DNA of 64,000 bases from Pseudomaricurvus albidus (lineage in GTDB: Bacteria; Pseudomonadota; Gammaproteobacteria; Pseudomonadales; Cellvibrionaceae): contig NZ_JAHKRS010000002.1 in NCBI RefSeq assembly GCF_018863235.1, positions 620,001 to 684,000 of the forward strand, written 5' to 3'. The position numbers were made by a program, and so were the translations under genes. Every line of letters starts with the position of its first letter. Position 1 is the first letter of the stretch. Shown piece by piece: positions 16,696-26,599 of the stretch. Below the pieces are notes generated by a model, which was not told where the DNA came from, made no database searches, and saw only the letters and a program-made list of their open reading frames with translations.

Positions 16696-17511
16696 ATGGC
16701 AGATGACAATAAAGAAAACGCTCCGGCTAAAAGAGCACCGGACATAGCCGGACGAGTGGCTTCGTTTGATGGTGTTGAAATTTTTTATCAGTGGTGGGAG
16801 GGCAAGCAATCACTTCGGCCGGTAGTGTTGTGTCACGGTTTCGTCGCCGATGCCAATGGTAACTGGGTGATGCCAGGAATTGTCGCTGGTCTGGTGGCTC
16901 AGGGACACAGCGTGTTGGCGATGGATGCCCGGGGGCATGGCCAGTCGGATAAGCCCCACGAGCCGGAATGTTATGGCGAAAGTAAAATGGCCCAGGATTT
17001 AAAGGTGCTATTGGATGAGTTGCAGATCGCTGAAATTGATCTGGTGGGGTATTCCATGGGCGCTGTGGTCTCATTGATTTTTGCCAGCCAATATCCATGT
17101 GTGCGTCGGCTGGTAATCGGCGGTGTCGGCTACGCCGTGGTTGAGTTGGGTGGCGTGGATACCAGAGCCCTGTCTAATGGTTTGCTGGTTGAGGCTTTAC
17201 TGGAGGATGATCCTTCAAAAATAACCGATAAGGATGCCGCTGGCTTTCGTGCATTTGCTGATGCCTTAAAAGCGGATCGCAAGGCGTTGGCAGCTCAGGC
17301 TCAGTCCATGAACAATCAGGCCATCGCTTTGGGTAACATTGATTGCCCGACGTTGTTGCTGGCAGGCGACAAGGATCACCTGGCTCAGCGTCCTGACGTT
17401 TTGCAGAAGGCTATTGCCCGATCGGAGTTGTCGGTCATTGATGGCGATCATTTATCGATTCTGGGGCACCCGGAGTTTCAGTCGGAATTGCTCAGTTTTC
17501 TCGAAAGTTGA
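16696..17511 (+). CDS. Alpha/beta-fold hydrolase
   Basis: A 271-residue serine hydrolase. It shows VVLCHGF (oxyanion region), MDARGHGQSDKP, the nucleophile elbow GYSMGA near residue 118, an acid candidate in AGDKDHLA and the terminal His in DGDHLSILGHP. The first 20 residues are charged and probably disordered, with no signal peptide. GAGGG lies upstream of ATG 16696. It is unrelated in detail to the hydrolase at 13606. The family includes esterases and haloperoxidase-like enzymes, and the substrate is unknown. It is followed by a terminator at 17564. Confidence 0.85.
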   Translation: MADDNKENAPAKRAPDIAGRVASFDGVEIFYQWWEGKQSLRPVVLCHGFVADANGNWVMPGIVAGLVAQGHSVLAMDARGHGQSDKPHEPECYGESKMAQDLKVLLDELQIAEIDLVGYSMGAVVSLIFASQYPCVRRLVIGGVGYAVVELGGVDTRALSNGLLVEALLEDDPSKITDKDAAGFRAFADALKADRKALAAQAQSMNNQAIALGNIDCPTLLLAGDKDHLAQRPDVLQKAIARSELSVIDGDHLSILGHPEFQSELLSFLES

Positions 17512-17563
17512 TCCGCTCACATCTCGACGACAAAATCACGTTGCCAGCTAAACGACAAAATAC

Positions 17564-17611
17564 AAAGGCTCGCTACACTCGAGGATTGTTCTGAGTGCGG
17601 CGGGCCTTTTT
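17564..17611 (+). terminator. Rho-independent terminator
   Basis: Long 17-nt arms (17564-17580 and 17593-17609) pair with two G-U wobbles and one mismatch around a 12-nt loop, ending in a T-tract. It serves the upstream hydrolase and faces the RND pump gene from the other strand. Confidence 0.7.
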
Positions 17612-17695
17612 ATTTCAATTCAAGATAATCAGTTGCACCAGGCTGTTGGCGTAAGTATTTCTCAGAAGTGTAAGTGTTGCTCAGAGATGTAAGTA

Positions 17696-20600
17696 TTACT
17701 CAGGGGCGTTGGTTTTCCCTCCATGTACTTTTTCCCGAAGGGTTTGCAGCAGTTTAAAGAAAATCGGCACCAGCAGTGTGCCGCCAATGACACCGGCGAT
17801 GGTTCCGCCGAAGATTGACAGCCCCAGGGAAACCCGCGCTGCCGCGCCGGCACCGCTGGCGATCACCAGAGGGAAGACGCCTACCAGAAAAGACAGGGCG
17901 GTCATGGCCACGGGACGGAAGCGCAAGCGAGCGGCTTCAACGGTGGCCTCCTGCAGGCTTTTGTTGTCCACTTCCCTTTGATATTTGGCAAATTCCACAA
18001 TCAGGATGGCGGTCTTTGCCGACATGCCAATCAGCAGTACCAGCCCGATCTGACCATAAAGACTGAGCGGTGTGTTGGTCACTAACAGACCGATCAAAGC
18101 GCCAATCATGGCAATGGGCACAGAAAGAATGATGGCCACAGGGATGGTCATGGATTCATAAAGCGCTGCCAGAAACAGGTAGGTAAACAGCAGCGACAAC
18201 ACCAGGGCAATGGGCGCCATATTGCCGGATTTACGTTCTTCATAGCTGGAGCCGGTCCAGTCAAAACGGTAGCCGGCAGGGAGGTGTTGTGCGGAGATGG
18301 CGTCGAGAGCATTCATGGCATCGCCTGAGCTGAATCCCTCCGCGGCGTTGGGGCTGCCGTTAATGATTGCAGAGTCATAGGTGTTGTAGCGGTAGAGAAT
18401 ATCTGCCCCCTGATCCGGCACGGTTTTAACAAAAGCACTCATCGAAACCATTTCGCCGTTGGCATTGGCAATAAACAGATTGGCCAGATCGTTTTCTGTC
18501 TGCCGGTATTGGGCATCGGCCTGCACCATCACCCGATAGGTCTGACCAAAGAGATTAAAATCGTTAACGTAATAGCCACCCAGCTGGGTTTGCAGTGTCT
18601 GAAAAATATCGCTGATGGAAATGCCCAGCGTTTTGGCTTGTTCGCGGTCAATTTCGAGTTCTATTTGAGGGTAGTCTGCTCTGAATGTCGAAAACGCTCC
18701 GCTAATTGCCGGTGAGCCGTTTATTTTCAGCACCATGTCGTTCAGTGTTTCAGACATCTGCTGTGCGCCCTGACTTTGAGTGTCAAGCAACACATAGGTG
18801 AAGCCGGATACGGCACCCATACCGGGCAGGGCGGGTGCACTGAATACCGTGACGCGGCCGCCGGGAACCTGGCTCAAGAGAGCCTTGTATTTCTGTTGCA
18901 GTGCGAACTGATGTTCTGACGGATGCTGACGCTCTTCCCAGGGCTTCAGTTTGACAATGATCATGCCGGCGTTGGGTTGCAGAGCAGTATTTAACACGCT
19001 GTAGCCGTTAACAGACAGAATGGTTTCGATGGCGGGGTCGCCTTCGAGTTTGCTGTAGAGTTTGTCCATGTATTCCGATGTGCGGTTGAGGGAGGCTGCA
19101 GGAGGCAGTTGCACCTCCACCATAAAAAAGCCCTTGTCTTCATCGGGGATAAAACTGGTAGGCACCAGTTTGAACAGCAGAATCAATACCGCAAACAGCC
19201 CAACAATCAGGGCAGAGCTGACTAACAGATGAGAAGCGAGCCAGGACACCAGTTTGACATAGCCCTGGGTGATTTTGCTGAACAGGGCATTAAATCCGCG
19301 GATTAATGGATTGGGTTTGTGTTCATGATCAACCGGTTTCAGCAGCAAAGAGCAAAGTGCCGGGCTCAGGGACAGTGCGTTGATCATGGAGATGATGACG
19401 GAGACAACCAGGGTGATGCCAAACTGCGCAAACATTTCTCCGGTGATGCCGGGTAACAGAATGGTGGGGCCGAACACCGCGAGCAGCACGGTGGAGGTGG
19501 CAAAGATCGGCGCCGCGACTTCACGCATGGCCTGTTCGGTGGCCGGTCGGGCTTCCATGCCTTCGTCGTGCATCAGCCGTTCAACGTTTTCCACCACAAT
19601 GATCGCGTCATCCACCACCAGACCGATAGCCAGAATCAGGGCGAACAGTGTGACGGTGTTGATGGTCAGCCCGAGCAGTTGCAGGGCCGCCAGTGTGCCA
19701 ATGATGGAAACCGGTACCGCGATGGTGGGAACCAGTGTGGCGCGGATACTGCCGAGAAACAGGTAGGTTACGAAAATCACCAGGGCAATGGTGAATAACA
19801 GTGTGAGTACTGTCTCCTCCATCGAAGCTTTGATAAACAGGGTGGTATCGTGCCCGATAATATAGTCAGCGCCTTCCGGGAAAAACTGTTTCAGTTCGGC
19901 CATTTTTTCCCGCACTGCGTTGGCGACTTCCAGGGAGTTGGCATCCGACAGTTTGTAAACTGCGATCAGCGTGCCGGGTTTGTTGTTGAATTCCCCGAAA
20001 CCTTTGTACACCTCTGCGCCCAATTCCAGCCGCGCGACATCTTTCATGCGCAGGATGGCTCCCTGCGGGTCGCTGCGCAGAATAATGTTGCCGAATTCCT
20101 CTTCTGAAACCAGGCGGCCTTTGGTTTTCAGAACATACTGGAATTGCGTCTCGGGCGGGTTGGGCGCTGCGCCCAATTGTCCTACCGCAGCCTGAAGGTT
20201 TTGTTCCTGAATGGCGGCGATTACCTGTTTGACCGAAATTTTATTGTTGGCCAGCTTGACCGGGTCGAGCCAGACACGCATGCCATAATTCAACTCGCCA
20301 ATGATGGACGCTTCGCCGACACCGGCGATACGTCCCAGTTCCGAGGTAATGTTGAGGCTGGCGTAGTTGGAGAGAAACACACCGTCGAAGCGATCGTCCG
20401 GTGAAAATACACTGACCACCATCAGAATATCGGATGACATTTTGCGGACCTTGATGCCACGCTTGATGACATCCTGGGGCAGTTGTGGTTCAGCCAGTGC
20501 CACGCGGTTCTGAACATCTACCTGTGCCATGGAGGCATCGGCACCGGTTTCAAACGTAACGGTCAGGGTATAGCTGCCGTCACTGGCCGATTTCGATTGC

Positions 20601-20836
20601 ATGTAAACCATACCCTCGGCGCCGTTGACCTGTTCTTCAATCGGGCCGGCCACGGTCTCTTTCACTACAGCGGCGCTGGCTCCGGGATAATTGGCGACTA
20701 CTTTGATCTTGGGCGCGGTGATGTCAGGGTATTGGTCGATGGGCATGACAATGGCTGCCAGAAGACCAAAAATGGTAATCAGAATGGAGATCACAAACGC
20801 AAAACGCGGACGCCGGATGAAAAACTGTGGTCCCAT
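17696..20836 (-). CDS. RND efflux pump, inner-membrane permease (HAE1 family)
   Basis: A proton-driven trimeric exporter of hydrophobic drugs and metabolites, 1046 residues, the usual AcrB/MexB size. The N-terminus FFIRRPRFAFVISILITIFG is typical. The TM4 proton-relay pair D409-D410 is present (GLVVDDAIIVVENVER). A long periplasmic loop follows each first helix of the two repeats. The second half carries LYESMTIPVAIILSVPIAM and the closing GTLLVPIFFKLL. GGAG lies 8 nt before the ATG. It follows the adaptor gene by 69 nt. No outer-membrane channel gene is linked, so it probably uses a TolC-type protein encoded elsewhere. Confidence 0.95.
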   Translation of the reverse strand: MGPQFFIRRPRFAFVISILITIFGLLAAIVMPIDQYPDITAPKIKVVANYPGASAAVVKETVAGPIEEQVNGAEGMVYMQSKSASDGSYTLTVTFETGADASMAQVDVQNRVALAEPQLPQDVIKRGIKVRKMSSDILMVVSVFSPDDRFDGVFLSNYASLNITSELGRIAGVGEASIIGELNYGMRVWLDPVKLANNKISVKQVIAAIQEQNLQAAVGQLGAAPNPPETQFQYVLKTKGRLVSEEEFGNIILRSDPQGAILRMKDVARLELGAEVYKGFGEFNNKPGTLIAVYKLSDANSLEVANAVREKMAELKQFFPEGADYIIGHDTTLFIKASMEETVLTLLFTIALVIFVTYLFLGSIRATLVPTIAVPVSIIGTLAALQLLGLTINTVTLFALILAIGLVVDDAIIVVENVERLMHDEGMEARPATEQAMREVAAPIFATSTVLLAVFGPTILLPGITGEMFAQFGITLVVSVIISMINALSLSPALCSLLLKPVDHEHKPNPLIRGFNALFSKITQGYVKLVSWLASHLLVSSALIVGLFAVLILLFKLVPTSFIPDEDKGFFMVEVQLPPAASLNRTSEYMDKLYSKLEGDPAIETILSVNGYSVLNTALQPNAGMIIVKLKPWEERQHPSEHQFALQQKYKALLSQVPGGRVTVFSAPALPGMGAVSGFTYVLLDTQSQGAQQMSETLNDMVLKINGSPAISGAFSTFRADYPQIELEIDREQAKTLGISISDIFQTLQTQLGGYYVNDFNLFGQTYRVMVQADAQYRQTENDLANLFIANANGEMVSMSAFVKTVPDQGADILYRYNTYDSAIINGSPNAAEGFSSGDAMNALDAISAQHLPAGYRFDWTGSSYEERKSGNMAPIALVLSLLFTYLFLAALYESMTIPVAIILSVPIAMIGALIGLLVTNTPLSLYGQIGLVLLIGMSAKTAILIVEFAKYQREVDNKSLQEATVEAARLRFRPVAMTALSFLVGVFPLVIASGAGAAARVSLGLSIFGGTIAGVIGGTLLVPIFFKLLQTLREKVHGGKTNAPE

Positions 20837-20905
20837 AGAAGGGCTCCAGAGGTCAAAGGTTCAGGGTTGTAAGGATTTAGCGATCAAGGGGCGAATGCTC
20901 GAAAA

Positions 20906-22033
20906 TTACTCACTAATCAAAACGTCCAGACCAGGCTTTATGCCTTGCAAACCCGGTGAGATGACACGGTCGCCCTCGGTCAGGCCTTGTTTGATGGCCC
21001 AGTCCTTGCCATCGCGAATGCCCACTTCGATATTCTTGCGCTCAACCACCTGATTGCTGTTAACCATAAAGACAAAATGCCCCTGCTGATCCTGACGCAC
21101 ATGGGTCTGAGGGATCATGATGCGAGTGATGGCCTGCAGCGCCTTGCCCTTGACCGTGACGTTCTGACCCGGGAGGAGAAGGCCGTCCGGGTTTGGAAAT
21201 TCCGCGCGGGCGGTGATCATGCCACTGGATTCGGTGGATTCATGGGACCAGTTCTGAAAATGGCCCTGTTCGGGATAATCGATATCGCCGGCCAGACTCA
21301 GTGTGACATCGAAATCGGGGATGTCCTGCCCCTCCTGTTCCAGCTTGGCTTTCAACAACACGATAGTGTTGTAACGACTCAGCTCGACGCTGGTAGCCAC
21401 ATAAATGGGGTCCAGCTGTACCAGTTCAAACAAGGGCTTGCCGTTAGGGCTGACATTATCTCCGATGGCATAGGTAGGCTTGCTGATTCTGCCAGAGAAA
21501 GGGGCGTAGATTTTGGTGTGGGTGATGTCCAGTTGGGCTTTTTCCAGCTGTGCCTGTGCCTTGCCGACACTGGCCTGTGCGACAGAGATATTGGCCTTGG
21601 CTTTGTCGAAATCGAGCTGGGAAATATAACCGTCGGTGATCAGGGTTTGAGCCCGCTTCCAATTGGACTCTGCTTGTAAGGCGTTGGCTTTGGCAGACGC
21701 CAGATCCGCTTTCGCAGCATTGAGTGTGCTGCGGTAGTTTTCATCATTCAGTTCTACCAGCAGATCACCTTCATTGACAATGTCGCCGGCGGAAAAGTGA
21801 TTTTTCAGCAAGGTGGCTGATACCTCAGGCAGGATCTCGGCGGTTTGTATGGCTTCCACCACGGCGGGCAGGGCAAAGGCGGGCTGAAGTGTTCGGGCAG
21901 TGGCAATGGTAATCTCACTGCCGGGAATCGTGGTAGGGGCGACCGTGGCAGGCGGCGCCTCTTTTTCCGGGTTGTCGCAACCTGACAGTAACACCGCTAT
22001 TAAACTTAGGCTGTAAAGAAATCCTGCTCTCAT
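20906..22033 (-). CDS. RND efflux periplasmic adaptor (membrane fusion lipoprotein)
   Basis: A 375-residue adaptor linking the pump to an outer-membrane channel. It has a lipoprotein signal peptide with lipobox LLSGC (Cys near 19). A lipoyl half-motif LPEVSATLLKNHFSAGDIV comes next, then a long alpha-helical hairpin of Ala/Gln/Lys-rich coiled coil (about 95-160). The second lipoyl half IYAPFSGRISKPTYAIGDNV and a beta-barrel region follow. GGAG precedes the ATG at 22033. It is first in a two-gene operon with the permease. Confidence 0.94.
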   Translation of the reverse strand: MRAGFLYSLSLIAVLLSGCDNPEKEAPPATVAPTTIPGSEITIATARTLQPAFALPAVVEAIQTAEILPEVSATLLKNHFSAGDIVNEGDLLVELNDENYRSTLNAAKADLASAKANALQAESNWKRAQTLITDGYISQLDFDKAKANISVAQASVGKAQAQLEKAQLDITHTKIYAPFSGRISKPTYAIGDNVSPNGKPLFELVQLDPIYVATSVELSRYNTIVLLKAKLEQEGQDIPDFDVTLSLAGDIDYPEQGHFQNWSHESTESSGMITARAEFPNPDGLLLPGQNVTVKGKALQAITRIMIPQTHVRQDQQGHFVFMVNSNQVVERKNIEVGIRDGKDWAIKQGLTEGDRVISPGLQGIKPGLDVLISE

Positions 22034-22206
22034 CCCTGTCTCCCGACGGCCATATCAACTCCGAGGTCTGTTTCAGCTATTGATGTCAGATTCAGTTATC
22101 AACGTTAGGTATAGCAGATGACGGAATTGACGCTAGCGCAGATGAGAGGAAGCCGGTCAAACACAGCGATAAAAAGGAATTAGGTGACAGGTATCGTGAG
22201 CTGGAC

Positions 22207-23082
22207 TCATCGGTGCTTGCTTTTGCGGTATTGGTCCGGCGATAGCCCGATGACTTTTTTGAACAGCCGGGAAAAATAATAGGCATCATCATAGCCCAGT
22301 GCGGCAGCGACCTGCTTGACCGATTGTGTGCTGGCATCAAGCAGGTAGCAGGCGTGCTGCATCTTCAGATTGATAAAAAACTGTATGGGTGAGTGTCCGG
22401 TGAGGGCTTTGAAACGTTTTGAAAAGTGGTATTTGGACAGCTTGCTGTGCGCCGCCAGGGAATCGAGATCCATTTGCCCGTGCAGGTGCTCGTTCATGTA
22501 GGCGCGAGCAGAATCCAGATCAATCTGTTTGCCGCTCTTTGAGCGCTGTTGCCGCACCAGCAGCGCCAGATGACTCATGATTTGCTGCAGTTGATGGCAG
22601 CCATGGATAAACGAAGCGGTGTTGTAGCCGCAGTGGCGCAGGCTGAACAGTTCCTCGAAGTCTGAGATCAGGCGCGGTTGCATCCCCAGGGGCTGGATCG
22701 GACCAGCAATATCCAGATGCTGGCAAAAGTGTTCGCTAAGATGCCCCTCAAAATGAATCCAGTAAATGGACCAGGGATAGTTGCTGTGGGAGCTGTAGCT
22801 GTGTTTCACCCCCTTTGGCAGCAGGATAAGATCGCCGGGGCGAATTCGATAGGTGTGGTTATCCAGCATTAATGTGCCACGCCCGGCGGTGCAGTAAATC
22901 AGCAGGTTATTGCCATGTAGTTCACGTACCATCTGGTGTTGTTCGGCGCGGGGGTAGTACCCCATGGCCACCGGATACAGACTGGACGTGAGCGGGTTCA
23001 GTGCCAGCTGATCGATCAGGAATTGAGGGGTTAAAAACCGAATTCCTTTAGGGGGGAGGGGCCAGTTGGATGTGAGGCTCAT
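22207..23082 (-). CDS. AraC-family transcriptional regulator
   Basis: A 291-residue regulator with an N-terminal cupin ligand-binding domain (about 30-150: GRGTLMLDNHTYRIRPGDLILLP). A C-terminal pair of helix-turn-helices spans about 190-288 (LDSLAAHSKLSKYHFSKRF and ALGYDDAYYFSRLFKKVIG). AraC members with this layout usually bind a small ligand. It is divergent from the valine-pathway operon and co-oriented with, and 173 nt upstream of, the RND operon. It could regulate either: MmsR of Pseudomonas, an AraC protein next to mmsAB, is a precedent for the first. An 8-bp inverted repeat lies 35 nt upstream of its start. Confidence 0.92.
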   Translation of the reverse strand: MSLTSNWPLPPKGIRFLTPQFLIDQLALNPLTSSLYPVAMGYYPRAEQHQMVRELHGNNLLIYCTAGRGTLMLDNHTYRIRPGDLILLPKGVKHSYSSHSNYPWSIYWIHFEGHLSEHFCQHLDIAGPIQPLGMQPRLISDFEELFSLRHCGYNTASFIHGCHQLQQIMSHLALLVRQQRSKSGKQIDLDSARAYMNEHLHGQMDLDSLAAHSKLSKYHFSKRFKALTGHSPIQFFINLKMQHACYLLDASTQSVKQVAAALGYDDAYYFSRLFKKVIGLSPDQYRKSKHR

Positions 23083-23382
23083 TGTAACTCACTGATTTTA
23101 AAGTATTAATGTGAGTAAACCATCTTTCTGGATGGTTTGTTTTGATAGCAAGATCATCCATCATAATGCCAATATCGTCAATCCACAGGCGAGCCACAGG
23201 CATGTTCTACTTGCTAGCCAGGAGAGGCTAAGGTACTTCTGCGCAGTCGTTGATGACTGCAGCTGCACACTGCTTTTGCGTTGGGCAGCACAGAAGCCTG
23301 TACTGCGATAGACTCGGATATTTGTGAATAATGATAATGAGGTGAGACGCCAGTCTCCCCAGTAGATCTGTGAGACATCACT
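23083..23382. promoter_or_regulatory. Divergent control region, AraC regulator / valine-pathway operon
   Basis: A 300-nt gap. A perfect inverted repeat AAACCATC (23117-23124) and GATGGTTT (23131-23138) with a 6-nt spacer lies near the regulator start. A smaller one, GAGAC-GCCA-GTCTC, lies at about 23344-23357, close to the acyl-CoA dehydrogenase start. These are candidate operator or leader structures. No clear sigma70 pair was identified on the plus strand. Confidence 0.4.
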
Positions 23383-24549
23383 ATGGATTTTAATCTGAAT
23401 GAGGAACAACAGGCTTTCCAGGAAGCGGCTCGAGCCTTTGCGCAAGGTGAAATGGCCCCCATGGCGGCGGAGTGGGACGAGAAAAAAATCTTTCCCAAGG
23501 ACGTGATTGCCAAGGCTGGGGAGATGGGCTTTTGCGGAATGTACTGCCCCGAAGACGCGGGCGGTATGGGGCTTTCCCGGCTGGATACCGCCATTATCCT
23601 GGAAGAATTGGCAGCTGGTTGTACATCAACCGCGGCGTTTATCTCCATTCACAACATGGCTTCCTGGATGCTATCGAGCTGGGCCAGCGATGAGGTGAAA
23701 GCCGAATGGTGCGCAGACCTCACTTCCGGTCAAAAACTGGCCTCTTATTGCTTGACCGAACCGGGTGCTGGCAGTGACGCGGGTTCTCTGCGAACCACGG
23801 CCAAAAAAGACGGTGATGATTACGTCATCAATGGCAGCAAGATGTTCATCAGCGGTGCCGGCAGTACAGATATCCTGGTGCTGATGGCACGTACCGGCCG
23901 TCAGGAGGAAGGGCCCAGGGGCATTACCTGCTTTGCCGTGCCGGCGAATCTGGATGGCATTCACTACGGCAAAAATGAGGACAAGATGGGGTGGAACTCC
24001 CAGCCTACCCGTGCCATTACGTTTGAGGATGTGCGGATTCCGGCCAATCATCGCATTGGTAGCGAAGGCGAAGGTTTCAAAATTGCCATGAAAGGTCTCG
24101 ACGGAGGCCGGATCAATATCGCGACCTGTTCCGTGGGTGCGGCTCAGGCCTGTATCAACCACGCTCAGGCCTATATGCTCGAACGTAAGCAGTTTGGCAA
24201 ACCTATTGCCAGCTTTCAGGCTTTGCAGTTCAAGTTGGCGGATATGGTGACTGAGCTGGTTGCGGCAAGGCAGATGATTCGTCTGGCGGCCAGTAAGCTG
24301 GACGCCAATCACTCAGACAAGACCACATATTGCGCTATGGCAAAACGTTTTGCCACCGATGTCGGTTTTGAGGTCTGTAACCAGGCCATTCAATTGCATG
24401 GTGGCTATGGGTATATCCGTGAATACCCGGTTGAACGCTTTATGCGCGATGCCCGGGTTCATCAAATTCTGGAAGGAACCAACGAAGTGATGAAGATGTT
24501 GACAGCGCGACGCATACTGGAAGAAGGCGCGACGGATGCAATACGCTAA
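23383..24549 (+). CDS. Acyl-CoA dehydrogenase, probably isobutyryl-CoA dehydrogenase
   Basis: A FAD enzyme that would oxidise isobutyryl-CoA to methacrylyl-CoA in valine catabolism, passing electrons to ETF. The 388-residue protein shows the family motifs CLTEPGAGSDAGSL (FAD/substrate), GGRINIATCSVGAAQ, and QLHGGYGYIREYPVERFMRDAR. The catalytic Glu lies in LEGTNEVM near the C-terminus, at the usual position of the short- and branched-chain acyl-CoA dehydrogenases. The assignment to isobutyryl-CoA rests on the three genes that follow, which encode the next three steps. It is the first gene of that operon. Confidence 0.9.
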   Translation: MDFNLNEEQQAFQEAARAFAQGEMAPMAAEWDEKKIFPKDVIAKAGEMGFCGMYCPEDAGGMGLSRLDTAIILEELAAGCTSTAAFISIHNMASWMLSSWASDEVKAEWCADLTSGQKLASYCLTEPGAGSDAGSLRTTAKKDGDDYVINGSKMFISGAGSTDILVLMARTGRQEEGPRGITCFAVPANLDGIHYGKNEDKMGWNSQPTRAITFEDVRIPANHRIGSEGEGFKIAMKGLDGGRINIATCSVGAAQACINHAQAYMLERKQFGKPIASFQALQFKLADMVTELVAARQMIRLAASKLDANHSDKTTYCAMAKRFATDVGFEVCNQAIQLHGGYGYIREYPVERFMRDARVHQILEGTNEVMKMLTARRILEEGATDAIR

Positions 24550-24606
24550 TCTCCCAGCGTTTTCTGTGAATGAATACGATGACAACAAAGCATTGAAGAG
24601 AGAATC

Positions 24607-25383
24607 ATGAGCGAACTTCTAAAACTGGAAAAACGCGGCCACACAGCCATTATTACCTTTAACAATCCTCCTGCGCACACATGGACGGCAGAGAGCCTGG
24701 GTTATCTGCAACAGCTGGTGAATGAACTCAATGAAGACAAAGACAACTACGCTTTGATTCTTACCAGTGACAGTGAAAAGTTTTTCAGTGCCGGTGCAGA
24801 CCTGAACCAGTTTAATCATGATGATAAAGGCAAGTCTTTTGAGTCTGCTGCGGCATTCGGTAATGCCTTTGAAGCCCTGACCAGTTATCAGGGCGTGTCG
24901 ATTGCGGCAATCACCGGTTACGCCATGGGGGGCGGCCTGGAAGTCGCACTGTGCTGTGATATCCGTATTTGTGAAGAACAGGCTCAGATGGCTTTACCTG
25001 AAGCCGCTGTTGGCCTGTTGCCCTGTGGTTTGGGAACGCAGCACCTGTCCTGGCTGGTGGGTGAGCAATGGGCAAAACGCATGATCCTGTTGGGCGAACG
25101 GCTGAAAGCTTCCAAGGCAGAGCAAATTGGTCTGGTGTCCGAAGTAGTTCCTACCGGCACAGTACTGGATAAGGCGTTGGAGCTGGCAGCGAAAGTGGAA
25201 GGCCAGTCACCGACCTCGGTACGTTTGTGTAAAGAGCTGATTATGGAGGCCCGTGGTGGCGATATGAATGCCGCGCTGCCCAAAGAGCGTGAAATGTTTG
25301 TCAAACTGTGGGATACCCAGGATCAAAAAGAAGGCGTGAGCGCCTTTCTGGAAAAACGTAAACCCCAGTGGAAAAACCAATAA
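24607..25383 (+). CDS. Enoyl-CoA hydratase (probably methacrylyl-CoA hydratase)
   Basis: A crotonase-fold enzyme of 258 residues that would hydrate methacrylyl-CoA to 3-hydroxyisobutyryl-CoA. The oxyanion motif FSAGADLNQF and the GYAMGGGLEVALCCDIRI segment are present. The two catalytic glutamates of hydratases are visible: E in GGGLE and E in ALPEAAVGLLP. The segment after them reads PCGLGTQ in place of the common PGAGGTQ. It starts 57 nt after the dehydrogenase and ends 12 nt before the hydrolase start, consistent with one transcript. Confidence 0.9.
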   Translation: MSELLKLEKRGHTAIITFNNPPAHTWTAESLGYLQQLVNELNEDKDNYALILTSDSEKFFSAGADLNQFNHDDKGKSFESAAAFGNAFEALTSYQGVSIAAITGYAMGGGLEVALCCDIRICEEQAQMALPEAAVGLLPCGLGTQHLSWLVGEQWAKRMILLGERLKASKAEQIGLVSEVVPTGTVLDKALELAAKVEGQSPTSVRLCKELIMEARGGDMNAALPKEREMFVKLWDTQDQKEGVSAFLEKRKPQWKNQ

Positions 25384-25395
25384 GTGGAAAGTCTC

Positions 25396-26505
25396 ATGCC
25401 TGATGTAGTTATATCTGATGTAGTGTTATTTGAAGAGCGCCCGGCGGCCGGTGGTAAAAAGCTGGGGGTGGCCATGCTCAATTCTGAAAAATCTCTCAAC
25501 TCGCTGTCCCATGCGATGGTGGAATTGTTGTTGCCTCAACTGCAAAAGTGGCAGGCAGATGACAGTATTTCCGCAGTCTTTTTGCACAGTGCGGGAGAAA
25601 AGTCTTTCTGCGCTGGCGGTGATGTGGTGGCCTTGCACTCAGGGTCAGCGGCCTATGGTGAAGAGTTGCCAAATGACAGCTGTACCGAATTTTTTGCTGA
25701 GGAATATCGCCTCGATTATTTAATTCATACTTTTGGCAAGCCCTTTATTGTTTGGGGTACCGGTTTTGTCATGGGCGGCGGCGTTGGGTTGTTGAGTGGC
25801 GCTTCTCATCGTGTTGTGACCGAAACCACGCGTATGGCCATGCCGGAAATTACCATTGGTTTGTATCCGGATGTGGGCGGCACCTGGTTTTTGAACCGCA
25901 CACCGGGCAATACCGGTTTGTTTCTTGGTCTGACAGGCGCCCACATCAATGGCACCGATGTGGAATACATTGGGCTGGCGGATTACTTCATCACACAGGA
26001 TCTGAAAGAAGAGGTGATGACAGCGCTGACCGAGGTGAAATGTGAAACCGGAATCGGTGGTGTCATGGATCACTTTAGCAAGCTGGTAGAACCACAGAAA
26101 CCTGCGGGTAATGTGGAAGCTCATATCGACTGGATAAACAGTGTCTGTGATGCCCCGGATGTGGCAACAGTCGTCGACCAGATTGTCGCGTACGATGGCG
26201 AAGACAAGTGGTGCAGCAAGGCTGTGCAAACGTTGGCGCGCGGTTGTCCCGTGACCCCCTATCTGGTGTGGGAACAATTGCGACGCGGTAAAGAGCTCTC
26301 GCTGGAAGAGATATTCCGTCTGGAGTTAACCATGTCGGTTAACTGTGCAAAACGAGGGCATTTCAAAGAGGGAGTTCGCGCTTTATTGATCGATAAGGAT
26401 CGCAATCCTCAATGGAAATATACCAGCGTGGCGGATGTGCCGGCGGAAGAAGTCGAGGCATTTTTTGTTCAGCCTTGGGAGACTCATCCCCTGGCGGACC
26501 TGTAA
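25396..26505 (+). CDS. 3-hydroxyisobutyryl-CoA hydrolase
   Basis: Releases free 3-hydroxyisobutyrate from its CoA ester, a step peculiar to valine degradation that avoids build-up of reactive methacrylyl-CoA. The 369-residue protein is a crotonase-superfamily member longer than the hydratases. It has KSFCAGGDVVAL, TGFVMGGGVGLLSGASHRVVTE and the HIBCH-type MPEITIGLYPDVGGTWFL, followed by the C-terminal extension typical of HIBCH. ATG 25396 has GGAAAG upstream and is preferred to the GTG at 25384. Confidence 0.92.
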   Translation: MPDVVISDVVLFEERPAAGGKKLGVAMLNSEKSLNSLSHAMVELLLPQLQKWQADDSISAVFLHSAGEKSFCAGGDVVALHSGSAAYGEELPNDSCTEFFAEEYRLDYLIHTFGKPFIVWGTGFVMGGGVGLLSGASHRVVTETTRMAMPEITIGLYPDVGGTWFLNRTPGNTGLFLGLTGAHINGTDVEYIGLADYFITQDLKEEVMTALTEVKCETGIGGVMDHFSKLVEPQKPAGNVEAHIDWINSVCDAPDVATVVDQIVAYDGEDKWCSKAVQTLARGCPVTPYLVWEQLRRGKELSLEEIFRLELTMSVNCAKRGHFKEGVRALLIDKDRNPQWKYTSVADVPAEEVEAFFVQPWETHPLADL

Positions 26506-26599
26506 AGCCCGGTCAGCTGCTGACGAACTCAAACACAATGACACAATAACAGATTGATGCAGTTACACGTGGGTGTGGTTGCTAGGCAGGAGAGTTCAC

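Noticed and set aside
17696-22033. RND pump as a heavy-metal exporter
   Set aside because: The TM4 region has the DD pair of drug-type (HAE1) pumps and lacks the metal-type (CusA-like) pattern.
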